DNA from: Oscillospiraceae bacterium
Lineage (GTDB): Bacteria > Bacillota > Clostridia > Oscillospirales > Acutalibacteraceae
Assembly (NCBI GenBank): GCA_902782805.1
Contig: CACZON010000250.1
Span: 1 to 8,350 of the forward strand
DNA length: 8,350 nt
Direction of reading: 5' to 3'
Shown here: positions 1-6,580 of the stretch, in pieces
Position numbering within the stretch: the first letter of the stretch is position 1
Layout of the letters: each line of letters begins with the position of its first letter
Notes under the pieces: model-generated
Database searches by the model: none
Told to the model about the DNA's origin: nothing
Seen by the model: the letters and a program-made list of their open reading frames with translations, nothing else
Made by a program: the position numbers and the translations under genes

Positions 1-56
1 ATCATCGCATACTGCCGTACCGTTTTTTCGATTCTTTCTCTGAGATTATCCTTCAT
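1..56 (-). CDS. tilS: Probable tRNA(Ile)-lysidine synthase, N-terminal fragment cut by the window edge
   Basis: An open frame begins with ATG at 56 and runs off the left edge after 18 codons (MKDNLRERIEKTVRQYAM). It overlaps the dnaB stop by 11 nt, and a GAGG motif sits 9 nt before the ATG, so the start is well placed for coupled translation. The short amphipathic helix ending in a Q-Y-A-M pattern resembles the start of TilS, where an E-K-(V/T)-x-x-x-I-x-K-Y-x-(M/L)-I stretch precedes the SGGxDS ATP-pyrophosphatase loop. TilS is also a common neighbour of dnaB in Clostridia. TilS converts the CAU-anticodon wobble cytidine of tRNA-Ile to lysidine so that AUA is read as Ile. The diagnostic SGGxDS loop lies outside the window, so the family call is inference. 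That some gene starts here is much safer. Confidence 0.55.
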   Translation of the reverse strand, partial: MKDNLRERIEKTVRQYAM

Positions 57-1416
57 CGCGGAAGACCTCACGCGAAGTAAAGCGGAGATATTCGCCCTGC
101 CAGTGCAGCGGGACTTCCCTCGTTTCGCCGTGTCTGTTTTTTCCTACGATGCAGAGGCAGTTCGAACGATCGGCCTCCACGTCGGGATTTTCGCTTTGGT
201 AATAATCTTCGCGGTAAAGGAAGAGCACGATGTCCGCGTCCTGCTCGATCGAGCCGGAATCGCGCAGATCGGAAAGCACCGGCTTATGATCGGTGCGCTT
301 TTCGCTTCCGCGCGCGAGCTGAGAGAGTACGACGACCGGGATATTGAGCTCCTTGGCCATGATTTTGAAGTTGCGCGTGATCTGGGAAATCTCCTGAACG
401 CGGTTCTCCGCCTTGCCGCTGCCCATGAGCTGGAGATAATCGACAAAGACGAGATCGACGTTTTTGAGGCGTCTGAGCTTGGCTTTCATCTCGTTGACCG
501 TGATCTGCGAATTGTCGTCGATATACAGCTCGCTCCCGGAAAGGATGCTGCCCGCTTCGATGATGCGCGCCCATTCGGTTTCGCTGAGCGCTCCGGTGCG
601 CAGCTTCGTTCCCTCTACGAGCGCTTCGGTGGAAAGCATGCGCGATACGAGCTGCTCGCGGCCCATCTCGAGCGAGAAAAAGGCAACGCGCTTGCGCTTC
701 GTAACGGCGACGTGCCGGGCGATATTGAGCGCGAAGCTTGTCTTCCCCATACCGGGACGCGCCGCAAGAATGACCAGGTCCGATTTATTGAGTCCGGTAA
801 TGACGTTGTCGAGCGAGGCGATGCCCGTCGGGATCGCGCGGTAGAGTTCCGCGTCCTCGGAATTGAGCAGATCGAGGCGGTCGTAGGTTTCGAGAATGAT
901 CTCCCGGATATGCTGCAGGCCTTCTACGCTCTTGCCGCTGCGGATGTCGAAAATTTTCTGTTCCGCGCTGTCCAGCAGCAGCTCGGCGTCGGTGGAATTG
1001 TCGCTGACGTTTTCGATGATTTCCCGCGCCGCCGTGAGCAGCATGCGTACGTCGTACCGTTCACGGACGATCTTCGCGTAGGATTCCACGTTGCTGATCG
1101 AAGGCACGAGCTGCGCGAGCTGCATCAGATAGACCTTTCCGGAGCCTTCGTCGAACGTATTGTCCTCCTTGAGCTTTTCAAGGACGGTCACGAAATCGAT
1201 CGGCTGGCCGGCGGTGAACATATCGAGCATCGCTGCATAGATCCTGCTGTTGTTGACCGCGTAAAAGTATTCCGCGCGCGGCAGGATCTCCGCGACCTTA
1301 TCGAGGCACGAGGCGTCGAGGAGAATCGCGCCCAAAACGGACTGCTCCGCCTCCGGGGAAAACGGCATGATCCCCGATCCAGATTCAACTGTGCCGCGCG
1401 AATAATCCTCTGCCAT
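46..1416 (-). CDS. dnaB: Replicative DNA helicase DnaB
   Basis: Hexameric 5'-3' helicase that unwinds DNA at the replication fork and recruits primase (called DnaC in Bacillus subtilis). The 456 residues match the usual family length of about 440-470. The N-terminal primase-interacting domain opens with the hallmark PEAEQSVLGAIL (21-32) and runs to about 160. A linker leads to the RecA-like domain from about 190. There I see Walker A ARPGMGKTS (219-227, with K225 and T226), the catalytic glutamate in SLEM (E250), Walker B LVFVDYLQL with D326, the SQLARGSEKR loop (365-374), SDLRDSGSIEQDAD (382-395), and KNRHG (426-430), whose arginine R428 fits the arginine finger. No intein or truncation is visible. 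The ATG is preceded by AAGGAG with a 7-nt gap, which supports this start over Met17. It is the fourth gene of the rnj operon, 35 nt after rplI. Confidence 0.98.
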   Translation of the reverse strand: MAEDYSRGTVESGSGIMPFSPEAEQSVLGAILLDASCLDKVAEILPRAEYFYAVNNSRIYAAMLDMFTAGQPIDFVTVLEKLKEDNTFDEGSGKVYLMQLAQLVPSISNVESYAKIVRERYDVRMLLTAAREIIENVSDNSTDAELLLDSAEQKIFDIRSGKSVEGLQHIREIILETYDRLDLLNSEDAELYRAIPTGIASLDNVITGLNKSDLVILAARPGMGKTSFALNIARHVAVTKRKRVAFFSLEMGREQLVSRMLSTEALVEGTKLRTGALSETEWARIIEAGSILSGSELYIDDNSQITVNEMKAKLRRLKNVDLVFVDYLQLMGSGKAENRVQEISQITRNFKIMAKELNIPVVVLSQLARGSEKRTDHKPVLSDLRDSGSIEQDADIVLFLYREDYYQSENPDVEADRSNCLCIVGKNRHGETREVPLHWQGEYLRFTSREVFRDEG

Positions 1417-1451
1417 GATGTTGCTCCTTCAAAACGAAATGTCTGCGTTCC

Positions 1452-1892
1452 TTATTCGCCGACCTGAACGGTCATATCGGCGGTAATTCCGGAAAGCAGC
1501 TTGATGGTGACCGGAAAGGTCCCGTAGGATTTGATATCCTCCAGCTCGATGCGGCGCTTGTCGATATCCACGCCGTAGGACTGCTTGATCGCGGCGGCGA
1601 TCTCCTTTGCGGTAACGGCGCCGAACAGCTTGCCGTTCTGGCCGGCCTTCGCGGAAATGCGAACGCCCTTACCCTCGAGCTCCGCCTTGAGCGCGACCGC
1701 GTCGTCACGCTCCTTCTTTTCGCGGTACGCCTTCGATTCCGCGGCGTTTTTGAGCTCGTTGAGCGACTGCGCGTCCGCAGGCTTCGCGAGCTTGCGCGGG
1801 AACAGATAGTTGCGCGCGTATCCGTCCGCGGCGTTGATCAGCTCGCCTTTTTTGCCGACGTTTTTGATATCTTCCAAAAGGATGACTTTCAT
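1452..1892 (-). CDS. rplI: 50S ribosomal protein L9 (bL9)
   Basis: Elongated protein of the large subunit at the base of the L1 stalk, with a role in keeping reading frame and translation fidelity. Its 146 residues are normal for the family. The N-terminal rRNA-binding domain is the unmistakable MKVILLEDIKNVGKKGELI followed by DGYARNYLFPRKLA (about 1-36). A long charged connecting helix follows (about 40-75, rich in K, E and A), and then the C-terminal domain with NGKLFGAVTAKEIA (about 86-99). The ATG is fixed by the conserved MKVILL start. The nearest Shine-Dalgarno match, AAGGA, lies 13 nt upstream, a little farther than optimal. Placement between gdpP (25 nt upstream) and dnaB (35 nt downstream) reproduces the gdpP-rplI-dnaC order of B. 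subtilis. Confidence 0.98.
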   Translation of the reverse strand: MKVILLEDIKNVGKKGELINAADGYARNYLFPRKLAKPADAQSLNELKNAAESKAYREKKERDDAVALKAELEGKGVRISAKAGQNGKLFGAVTAKEIAAAIKQSYGVDIDKRRIELEDIKSYGTFPVTIKLLSGITADMTVQVGE

Positions 1893-1917
1893 CTTGGAAT
1901 CACGTTCCTTTCTGAAT

Positions 1918-3861
1918 TTATCGGGATCTCTGGATTGCAGAACGAAGCTTCTGCTTCGCTTCTTCCATCGTTATGTCTTTGATCTGCGTTGCGGCCATGG
2001 AATGATGTCCGCCGCCGCCGAGCGCCTCCATGATGATCTGAACGTTTACCTCGCCCCAGGAGCGCGCGGAAATGTTGATTTCCTCTCCGTTGCGGAACAG
2101 GACGAACGACGCGGAGACGTCTTTGATATTGAGCAGCTCGTCGGCCGCCTGAGCGGCTACGATGCGGATTTCCGGAATCGGCTCTTCCACGCAGGCGATC
2201 GCGTAGCCACGCTCGATCTCCGCCTTCGAGATGATCTCGATCTTTGCGAGATACGACTCAAACGTATTGGAGAACATCTTTTTGACTTCCACGGTATCGG
2301 CGCCGCGTCGGCGCAGATAGGCGGCCGCCTCAAAGGTCCTTACGCCCGAGCGGATGATAAAGCCCTTCGTGTCGAGCATGATTCCCGCAAACAGCAGATT
2401 CGCTTCGGTCTTGTTGATGACCTGGCTGCTGATGTACTGAATGATCTCCGCCACCATTTCGCTCGCGCTCGAAGAAAACGGCTCATGGTAGAAAATCACG
2501 GCTTCCTTGATATGGTTGACCATCATGCGGTGGTGATCGATCACGATGACGCTGCCGCATTTTTCAAGCAGCTCCCTGCATTCGACCATCTCCGGAGTCT
2601 GCGTGTCCACAACGATCAGGATGGTCCGCTTTCCGGCGAACGCGATCGCCTCCTCCGGCGAGAAGAAGATCTTCCGGTCCGGATTGGCCTGCTCCATGAT
2701 CTGCGTCATTTCCTTCGCGAGGCTCTGCGACTTATTGATCGCGATATACGCCGGTTTCGCGAGCGCTTTCGTGATCACAGTCCACATGCCGATCGCGGCG
2801 CCTACGGAATCGAGATCGGAATACTTGTGGCCCATAATCAGAACGTTTTCACAGTCGGCGATCAGATCGCTGATCGTCGCGGCGATCACGCGCGTCTTGA
2901 CCTTATCGCGGCGTTCCACGCCCTTCGAAAGACCGCCGAAGAATTCGTAGGAATCGCCCTTTTCCTTGATCGCAACCTGGTCGCCGCCGCGCCCGAGCGC
3001 CATATCCAGCGCCTGGCGTGCCCAGCGTTCGCCCTCTTCGAGCGAGGATGCGTTGCGGCCGATGCCGACCGAAACGGTCGAGGAAACGCCCTGATCGTTC
3101 TTGATCGTACGGACTTTATCGAGAATTTCGAATTTTTGCTCTTTTGCTTCGGAAATATGGATCTCGTCGGTCAGAACGAGATAGAGGTTATTGCTCAGCC
3201 GGCGGATAAATCCGCCCATTTCGGTTGCCCAGTCGGAGAGAACCCGCTCGACGCGCGAAATGATCTGGGCGTCTTCCATACTGCCGCCGCCGGAGGTCAT
3301 CTCATCGCGGTTGTCAAAGGAGATGATCGCGGTGATCGTCTTTTTCTCGTTGTATTCCTTCGCGATCCGCTTGAAATACGTATCGTCGACAAAATAGAGG
3401 ATCGTACCTTTCGAGAGTTTGGAACCGTAGACGGTGTACTTCCGGTTCTGGCAGGTGATGCTCAGCCCTTCCTGCGTATAAACGCCCGCCGAAAGCTCCG
3501 TTCCGAGATATTTGCGGACGTTCTCGCCGATACATTCCCTTTTCTGGGAGAGCGATTTGACAAACGACGCGTTGGAAAACACGATATCGTCTCGGTCGCC
3601 GAGCACGACGACCGGGAGCGAGAAATTGCGCAGCGCGGTGAAGCTGTCTCCCGAAAGCTCCGAGGAAGCGGATTTCGTCAGCGCGGAAAGACGCGCGCTG
3701 TGGCTCAGCGCCGTTGCGATATAAACGATCAGAGAAACTGCCGCGCCGGCAATCGACATGGAGAATACCGCCATATTCGGCCAGGCGACAACCGCGATCA
3801 GCACCATAAAGACCGGAAACGCCAGGAACAGCGGCGATACGATCCAAACCTTGTTCTTCAT
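1918..3861 (-). CDS. gdpP: GdpP-type cyclic-di-AMP phosphodiesterase (membrane-bound DHH/DHHA1 protein)
   Basis: Membrane enzyme of the GdpP/YybT family, which hydrolyses c-di-AMP to pApA and so affects potassium and osmolyte balance, cell-wall stress and beta-lactam tolerance. The 647 residues match the family (about 650-660). Order: two hydrophobic helices (about 4-26 and 30-52), a PAS-like domain (about 77-165), a degenerate GGDEF domain (about 172-300), then DHH and DHHA1. Metal-binding residues are intact: H345, D349 and D351 in GHKYSDLDS, D419 in VVDTQTP, D442-H443-H444 in VIDHHR, D497 in MLDTKG, and GGGGHH at 615-620 in DHHA1. The GGDEF signature is replaced by SNNLY (223-227), so no cyclase activity is expected, as known for this family. 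The open frame reaches a GTG at 3870, but the AAGGAG ribosome binding site overlaps that codon. The ATG at 3861, 8 nt after it, is the better start. No terminator separates it from rnj. Confidence 0.96.
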   Translation of the reverse strand: MKNKVWIVSPLFLAFPVFMVLIAVVAWPNMAVFSMSIAGAAVSLIVYIATALSHSARLSALTKSASSELSGDSFTALRNFSLPVVVLGDRDDIVFSNASFVKSLSQKRECIGENVRKYLGTELSAGVYTQEGLSITCQNRKYTVYGSKLSKGTILYFVDDTYFKRIAKEYNEKKTITAIISFDNRDEMTSGGGSMEDAQIISRVERVLSDWATEMGGFIRRLSNNLYLVLTDEIHISEAKEQKFEILDKVRTIKNDQGVSSTVSVGIGRNASSLEEGERWARQALDMALGRGGDQVAIKEKGDSYEFFGGLSKGVERRDKVKTRVIAATISDLIADCENVLIMGHKYSDLDSVGAAIGMWTVITKALAKPAYIAINKSQSLAKEMTQIMEQANPDRKIFFSPEEAIAFAGKRTILIVVDTQTPEMVECRELLEKCGSVIVIDHHRMMVNHIKEAVIFYHEPFSSSASEMVAEIIQYISSQVINKTEANLLFAGIMLDTKGFIIRSGVRTFEAAAYLRRRGADTVEVKKMFSNTFESYLAKIEIISKAEIERGYAIACVEEPIPEIRIVAAQAADELLNIKDVSASFVLFRNGEEINISARSWGEVNVQIIMEALGGGGHHSMAATQIKDITMEEAKQKLRSAIQRSR

Positions 3862-3869
3862 CCGCTCCA

Positions 3870-3875
3870 CTCCTT
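3870..3875 (-). promoter_or_regulatory. Ribosome binding site that sets the gdpP start
   Basis: AAGGAG on the minus strand lies 8 nt before the ATG at 3861. Its last G is the first base of the upstream in-frame GTG (3870-3868), so that GTG cannot be the start served by this site. The protein therefore begins MKNKVW, three residues shorter than the longest frame. Confidence 0.85.
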
Positions 3876-3899
3876 CTTTTATAGATTTATTGGATCAAT

Positions 3900-5894
3900 T
3901 TAAACGTCCATGATCACGGGCAGGATCATCGGGCTGCGGTGCGTCTTCTCGTAAAGCATCCTCGAGACGCTGTCGCGGATCAGATATTTGATCGCCATAT
4001 CGTCGTATCCGTCGCGCAGGCCGCGCTCGATTGCGTTGTTCGATACCTGCTTGATGTCGTCGATGATCGATTCGGATTCCTTAACGTACACAAATCCGCG
4101 CGAGACGACGTCCGGCCCGGAAAGAAGCTGCGACGAATAGGAATCGATCGTACAGACGATCACGATCAGGCCGTCTTCGCCGAGATGCTTGCGGTCCTTG
4201 AGGACGACGCTTCCCACGTCGCCGACGCCGAGCCCGTCTACGAGGATCTTTCCGGCCGCAACGTCCGGAAGCTTTCGGATTCCGTTCTGAGTAAGCTCGA
4301 TCGCGCTGCCGTTGTCGCCGATGAAGATGCGCTCGGGGGCCATCCCCATGCGCTGCGCAAGCTCCGCGTGTTTGCGCAGATGCTTCTGCTCGCCGTGCAC
4401 CGGAATAAAGTACTTCGGCTTTACAAGCGCCTGGATCATCTTGAGCTCTTCCTGGCGTGCGTGTCCGGAAACGTGTACCTCGTACATCGATTCGTAAAGC
4501 ACCTCGCAGCCGCGCTTTAAAAGCTCGTCGACGACCGTGCCGATCGTTTTCTCGTTGCCGGGGATCGGCCGGGCGGAAATAATGATGATGTCTTCCGGCC
4601 CGACGGAAACCTTCCGGTGATCCGCGAATGCCATGCGCGTGAGCGCAGAGGTTGCCTCGCCCTGCGTGCCGGGTGTGAGCAGCACGAGATGTTCCGGCGG
4701 GAAGCGGTTGATGAGATCGAGATCGATCAGCGTTCCCTGCGGGATCTCCAGAATGCCGAGCTGTGCGGCGAGTCCCATGACGTTTGCCATGCTTCTGCCG
4801 GAAAACGCGACTTTCCGGCCGTATTTTGCCGCGCAGTTGATGATTTGCTGGACACGGCTGATATTGGAAGCGAAGGTCGCAATGATGATGCGTTTGCTGC
4901 CGGAACGCTCGAAAATGTTCTCGAAAGACGCCTTGACCGTCTGTTCCGTCGGCGTATATCCGGGAGATTCCGCGTTCGTCGAATCGGCGAGCAGCGCCAG
5001 AACGCCTTCCTTGCCGAGCTGGGAAAGGCGGCCGAGGTCGATCATCTCTCCCTTTTCGGGCGTACAGTCGATCTTGAAATCGCCGGTATGGACGATCGTC
5101 CCGCCAAGGGTATGGATCGCAAAAGCGACCGCGTCATGGATCGAATGGTTGACGTGGATAAATTCCACCGAGAAGCATCCCGCCGCAACCGTTTCGCCCG
5201 CGGCGGTCTCGTGGAGATACGGCTCGCTCTCGCCGATCAGTCCGTGTTCCTTGAATTTCAGGCGCACGAGGCCGAGCGTCAGCGTAGTTGCGTAAACCGG
5301 GAATTTCTGTTTCTTGAAGAGATACGGCAGTCCGCCGATATGATCTTCGTGGCCGTGGGTCAGAAAAACGCCGCGGATTTTCGAAGCGTTTTCTTCGAGG
5401 AAGGTGAAATCCGGGATGACAAGGTCCACCCCGAGCATATCGTCCGAGGGGAAGGTCATGCCGCAGTCGACGATGATCATCTCATCCTGACATTCAAATA
5501 CCGTAAGGTTCTTTCCGATCTCGTTGAGTCCGCCGAGGAAATAAATCCGCACGTTCGGCGTTTCGCTTTTGATCACGCTCCGTTTGGAAGCGGCTCTACC
5601 AGTTTTTTGAGAAGCTTTTTCTGCGGTTCTCGAAAGTTTCGTCTGGCGCGCGGTTCTGCGTGCGCCGTTTTCCGCCGCCGAAACGCGGCTTTCCGTTTTT
5701 TTCGAACTGATCGTTTCTTTAATCGTTTCCTTGATCGATTTTTTGATTTTCTTTTCCGAGGGAGCCTGTTTTCTTGCGCCGGACGGCTTTGCGGCCGGAT
5801 TTGCGGCTCTCGTCTCTCGTTTTACCGCTGCAGTCAGTTTTGCAGCGTCTCGTTTTTGCGTATTTTTCGTTCTTTTGGTTTTATTTTCGCTCAC
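3900..5894 (-). CDS. rnj: Ribonuclease J with a long basic N-terminal extension
   Basis: Metallo-beta-lactamase/beta-CASP ribonuclease with 5'-3' exonuclease and endonuclease activity, central to mRNA decay and rRNA maturation in Bacillota. The catalytic body starts near residue 115 (VRIYFLGGLNEIGKNLTVFE) and has the normal length of about 550. It carries THGHEDHIGG (179-188, motif HxHxDH), HVNHSIHDA (247-255), HTGDF (269-273, with metal-ligand D272), ADSTNAESPGYT (303-314), SGHA (476-479) and PVHGE (498-502). Ahead of it are about 113 residues rich in K, R, A, S and T, probably disordered, with a short SIKE/TIKE repeat. The longest frame begins at TTG 5906, but that codon overlaps the GGAGGA ribosome binding site, so GTG at 5894 (MSENKTK, 664 aa) is preferred. 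It is the first gene of the operon, 38 nt before gdpP. Whether it is J1- or J2-like cannot be told by eye. Confidence 0.96.
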   Translation of the reverse strand: MSENKTKRTKNTQKRDAAKLTAAVKRETRAANPAAKPSGARKQAPSEKKIKKSIKETIKETISSKKTESRVSAAENGARRTARQTKLSRTAEKASQKTGRAASKRSVIKSETPNVRIYFLGGLNEIGKNLTVFECQDEMIIVDCGMTFPSDDMLGVDLVIPDFTFLEENASKIRGVFLTHGHEDHIGGLPYLFKKQKFPVYATTLTLGLVRLKFKEHGLIGESEPYLHETAAGETVAAGCFSVEFIHVNHSIHDAVAFAIHTLGGTIVHTGDFKIDCTPEKGEMIDLGRLSQLGKEGVLALLADSTNAESPGYTPTEQTVKASFENIFERSGSKRIIIATFASNISRVQQIINCAAKYGRKVAFSGRSMANVMGLAAQLGILEIPQGTLIDLDLINRFPPEHLVLLTPGTQGEATSALTRMAFADHRKVSVGPEDIIIISARPIPGNEKTIGTVVDELLKRGCEVLYESMYEVHVSGHARQEELKMIQALVKPKYFIPVHGEQKHLRKHAELAQRMGMAPERIFIGDNGSAIELTQNGIRKLPDVAAGKILVDGLGVGDVGSVVLKDRKHLGEDGLIVIVCTIDSYSSQLLSGPDVVSRGFVYVKESESIIDDIKQVSNNAIERGLRDGYDDMAIKYLIRDSVSRMLYEKTHRSPMILPVIMDV
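5710..5745 (-). repeat. Three tandem 12-bp units within the rnj N-terminal tail
   Basis: On the plus strand the units are ATCGTTTCTTTA (5710-5721), ATCGTTTCCTTG (5722-5733) and a more diverged ATCGATTTTTTG (5734-5745). The period is a multiple of three, so the frame is kept, and the units encode four-residue repeats of the KSIK-ETIK-ETIS type in the charged tail of RNase J. This looks like slippage or duplication in an unconstrained linker. Confidence 0.75.
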
Positions 5895-5898
5895 ATGT

Positions 5899-5904
5899 TC
5901 CTCC
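5899..5904 (-). promoter_or_regulatory. Ribosome binding site that sets the rnj GTG start
   Basis: GGAGGA on the minus strand. GGAGG ends 5 nt before the GTG at 5894, and the site overlaps the in-frame TTG at 5906-5904, ruling that codon out. An ATG at 5896-5894 sits one frame off the GTG and is followed at once by TGA, so it cannot encode the protein. Confidence 0.8.
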
Positions 5905-5909
5905 AATGT

Positions 5910-5936
5910 TTCTATGGTTCTATGATTCCTGATTCC
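5910..5936. repeat. Overlapping short tandem duplications in the rnj leader
   Basis: Plus-strand TTCTATG occurs at 5910-5916 and 5918-5924, and TGATTCC at 5923-5929 and 5930-5936, the two pairs sharing bases. On the rnj transcript this gives GGAAUCA twice and then CAUAGAA twice, immediately upstream of the ribosome binding site. No stable hairpin is evident. Confidence 0.6.
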
Positions 5937-5978
5937 GCGAAAATACGCCTCACAAAAAACGGTAGATATATATAGTTA

Positions 5979-6007
5979 ATTTTACTATTATCCGCCCGTA
6001 ATGTCAA
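5979..6007 (-). promoter_or_regulatory. Sigma-A promoter of the rnj-gdpP-rplI-dnaB operon
   Basis: Minus-strand -35 TTGACA (6007-6002, perfect consensus), a 17-nt spacer, and -10 TAAAAT (5984-5979, 5 of 6). Transcription would start near 5972, leaving a leader of roughly 78 nt before the GTG of rnj. The region just downstream is markedly AT-rich. As the only strong promoter seen ahead of five closely spaced genes, it probably drives them all. Confidence 0.85.
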
Positions 6008-6043
6008 GGTCATTCTTCCGCCGCCCCTTTCGAAGAAAAACCG

Positions 6044-6072
6044 TTTTCAAACGCGCGATTCTATGCTATACT
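6044..6072 (+). promoter_or_regulatory. Extended -10 promoter of rnhA and the cysteine desulfurase gene
   Basis: TATACT at 6067-6072 is preceded by TGC (6064-6066), giving an extended -10 element. TTTTCA at 6044-6049 is a 4-of-6 -35 match at a 17-nt spacing. The predicted start is near 6079, giving a leader of about 49 nt. The promoter diverges from that of rnj, with 36 bp between the two -35 elements. Confidence 0.8.
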
Positions 6073-6088
6073 GAAAAAGAAATCTGAA

Positions 6089-6107
6089 TCCGGCACGCTT
6101 TGCCGGA
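6089..6107 (+). other. Leader hairpin next to the rnhA ribosome binding site
   Basis: TCCGGCA (6089-6095) and TGCCGGA (6101-6107) form a perfect 7-bp stem with a CGCTT loop. No U-tract follows, so it is not a terminator. CCGG at 6103-6106 could instead pair with CCGG at 6111-6114, across an AAAA loop. That would bury part of the GGAGG ribosome binding site and break the first stem. A regulatory role is inference only. Confidence 0.5.
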
Positions 6108-6112
6108 AAACC

Positions 6113-6117
6113 GGAGG
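6113..6117 (+). promoter_or_regulatory. Ribosome binding site supporting the TTG start of rnhA
   Basis: GGAGG ends 10 nt before TTG at 6128-6130. The next in-frame Met (residue 46) would delete the catalytic DG motif, so TTG is the only sensible start. Confidence 0.8.
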
Positions 6118-6127
6118 CCTGGAATCC

Positions 6128-6580
6128 TTGAAAAAAGTCGAAATCTATACCGACGGCGCCTGCCGCGGAAATCCCGGCCCGGGCGGCTGGGGCGCGATCC
6201 TGCGCTATAAAGGACGCGAAAAATCCGTCAGCGGCGGCGAAAATCCGACGACCAACAACCGCATGGAGCTCACCGCGGTGATCGAAGCGGTCCGCATGCT
6301 CAAAGAGCCGTGCGAAATCACGCTCGTCTCCGATTCGAAATACGTCTGCGACGCGCTCGAAAAAGGCTGGGCGCAAAGCTGGAAAAACAACGGCTGGCGA
6401 AAAGCCGACCGAAAGCCTGCGCTCAACAGCGATCTTTGGGAAACGCTGCTTTCGCTGCTCTCGGAGCACCAGTTGACCGTTCAATGGATCAAAGGCCACG
6501 ACGGCCATCCCGAAAACGAAGCCTGCGACCGGATGGCAACCGCAGAAGCGGATCGATTTGAAAGGAGCGAAGACGCATGA
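6128..6580 (+). CDS. rnhA: Ribonuclease HI
   Basis: Cytoplasmic endonuclease that cuts the RNA strand of RNA-DNA hybrids, removing R-loops and primer RNA. The 150 residues closely follow the Escherichia coli RNase HI pattern throughout: YTDGACRGNPGPGGWGAIL (7-25), TTNNRMEL (41-48), SDSKYV (68-73), a basic handle-like segment with KNNGWRKADRKP (86-97), and KGHDGHPENEACD (122-134). All catalytic residues are present: D9, E47, D69 and D134, with the assisting H124. There is no N-terminal hybrid-binding domain. The presence of the basic handle region makes it E. coli-like and a fair candidate for an active enzyme. It starts at TTG after a GGAGG site and is the first gene of a two-gene unit; its TGA overlaps the next ATG as ATGA. 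Confidence 0.97.
   Translation: MKKVEIYTDGACRGNPGPGGWGAILRYKGREKSVSGGENPTTNNRMELTAVIEAVRMLKEPCEITLVSDSKYVCDALEKGWAQSWKNNGWRKADRKPALNSDLWETLLSLLSEHQLTVQWIKGHDGHPENEACDRMATAEADRFERSEDA

Noticed and set aside
1964..3861. GdpP as a possible diguanylate cyclase because of its GGDEF-type domain.
   Set aside because: The GGDEF signature is replaced by SNNLY, while the DHH/DHHA1 metal site is complete. This is the known degenerate GGDEF of the c-di-AMP phosphodiesterase family.
3862..3899. Possible terminator or promoter between rnj and gdpP.
   Set aside because: The 38-nt gap is AT-rich but has no hairpin with a T-run and no -35/-10 pair. It looks like plain operon spacing with a ribosome binding site.
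1810..3903. Very long open frame on the plus strand antisense to gdpP, with similar ones opposite dnaB (103-1467) and rnj (4617-5975).
   Set aside because: The predicted proteins are strings rich in R, D, H and L with no recognisable motif, and the opposite strand encodes well-conserved families over the same bases. They reflect codon bias on the sense strand.
5912..6013. A 33-codon minus-strand frame (ATG 6013 to TAG 5912) upstream of rnj, with an AAAGGGG-like sequence in front.
   Set aside because: Its start codon lies upstream of the -35 element of the strong rnj promoter, so the main transcript would not include it. The sequence constraint there is explained by the promoter.
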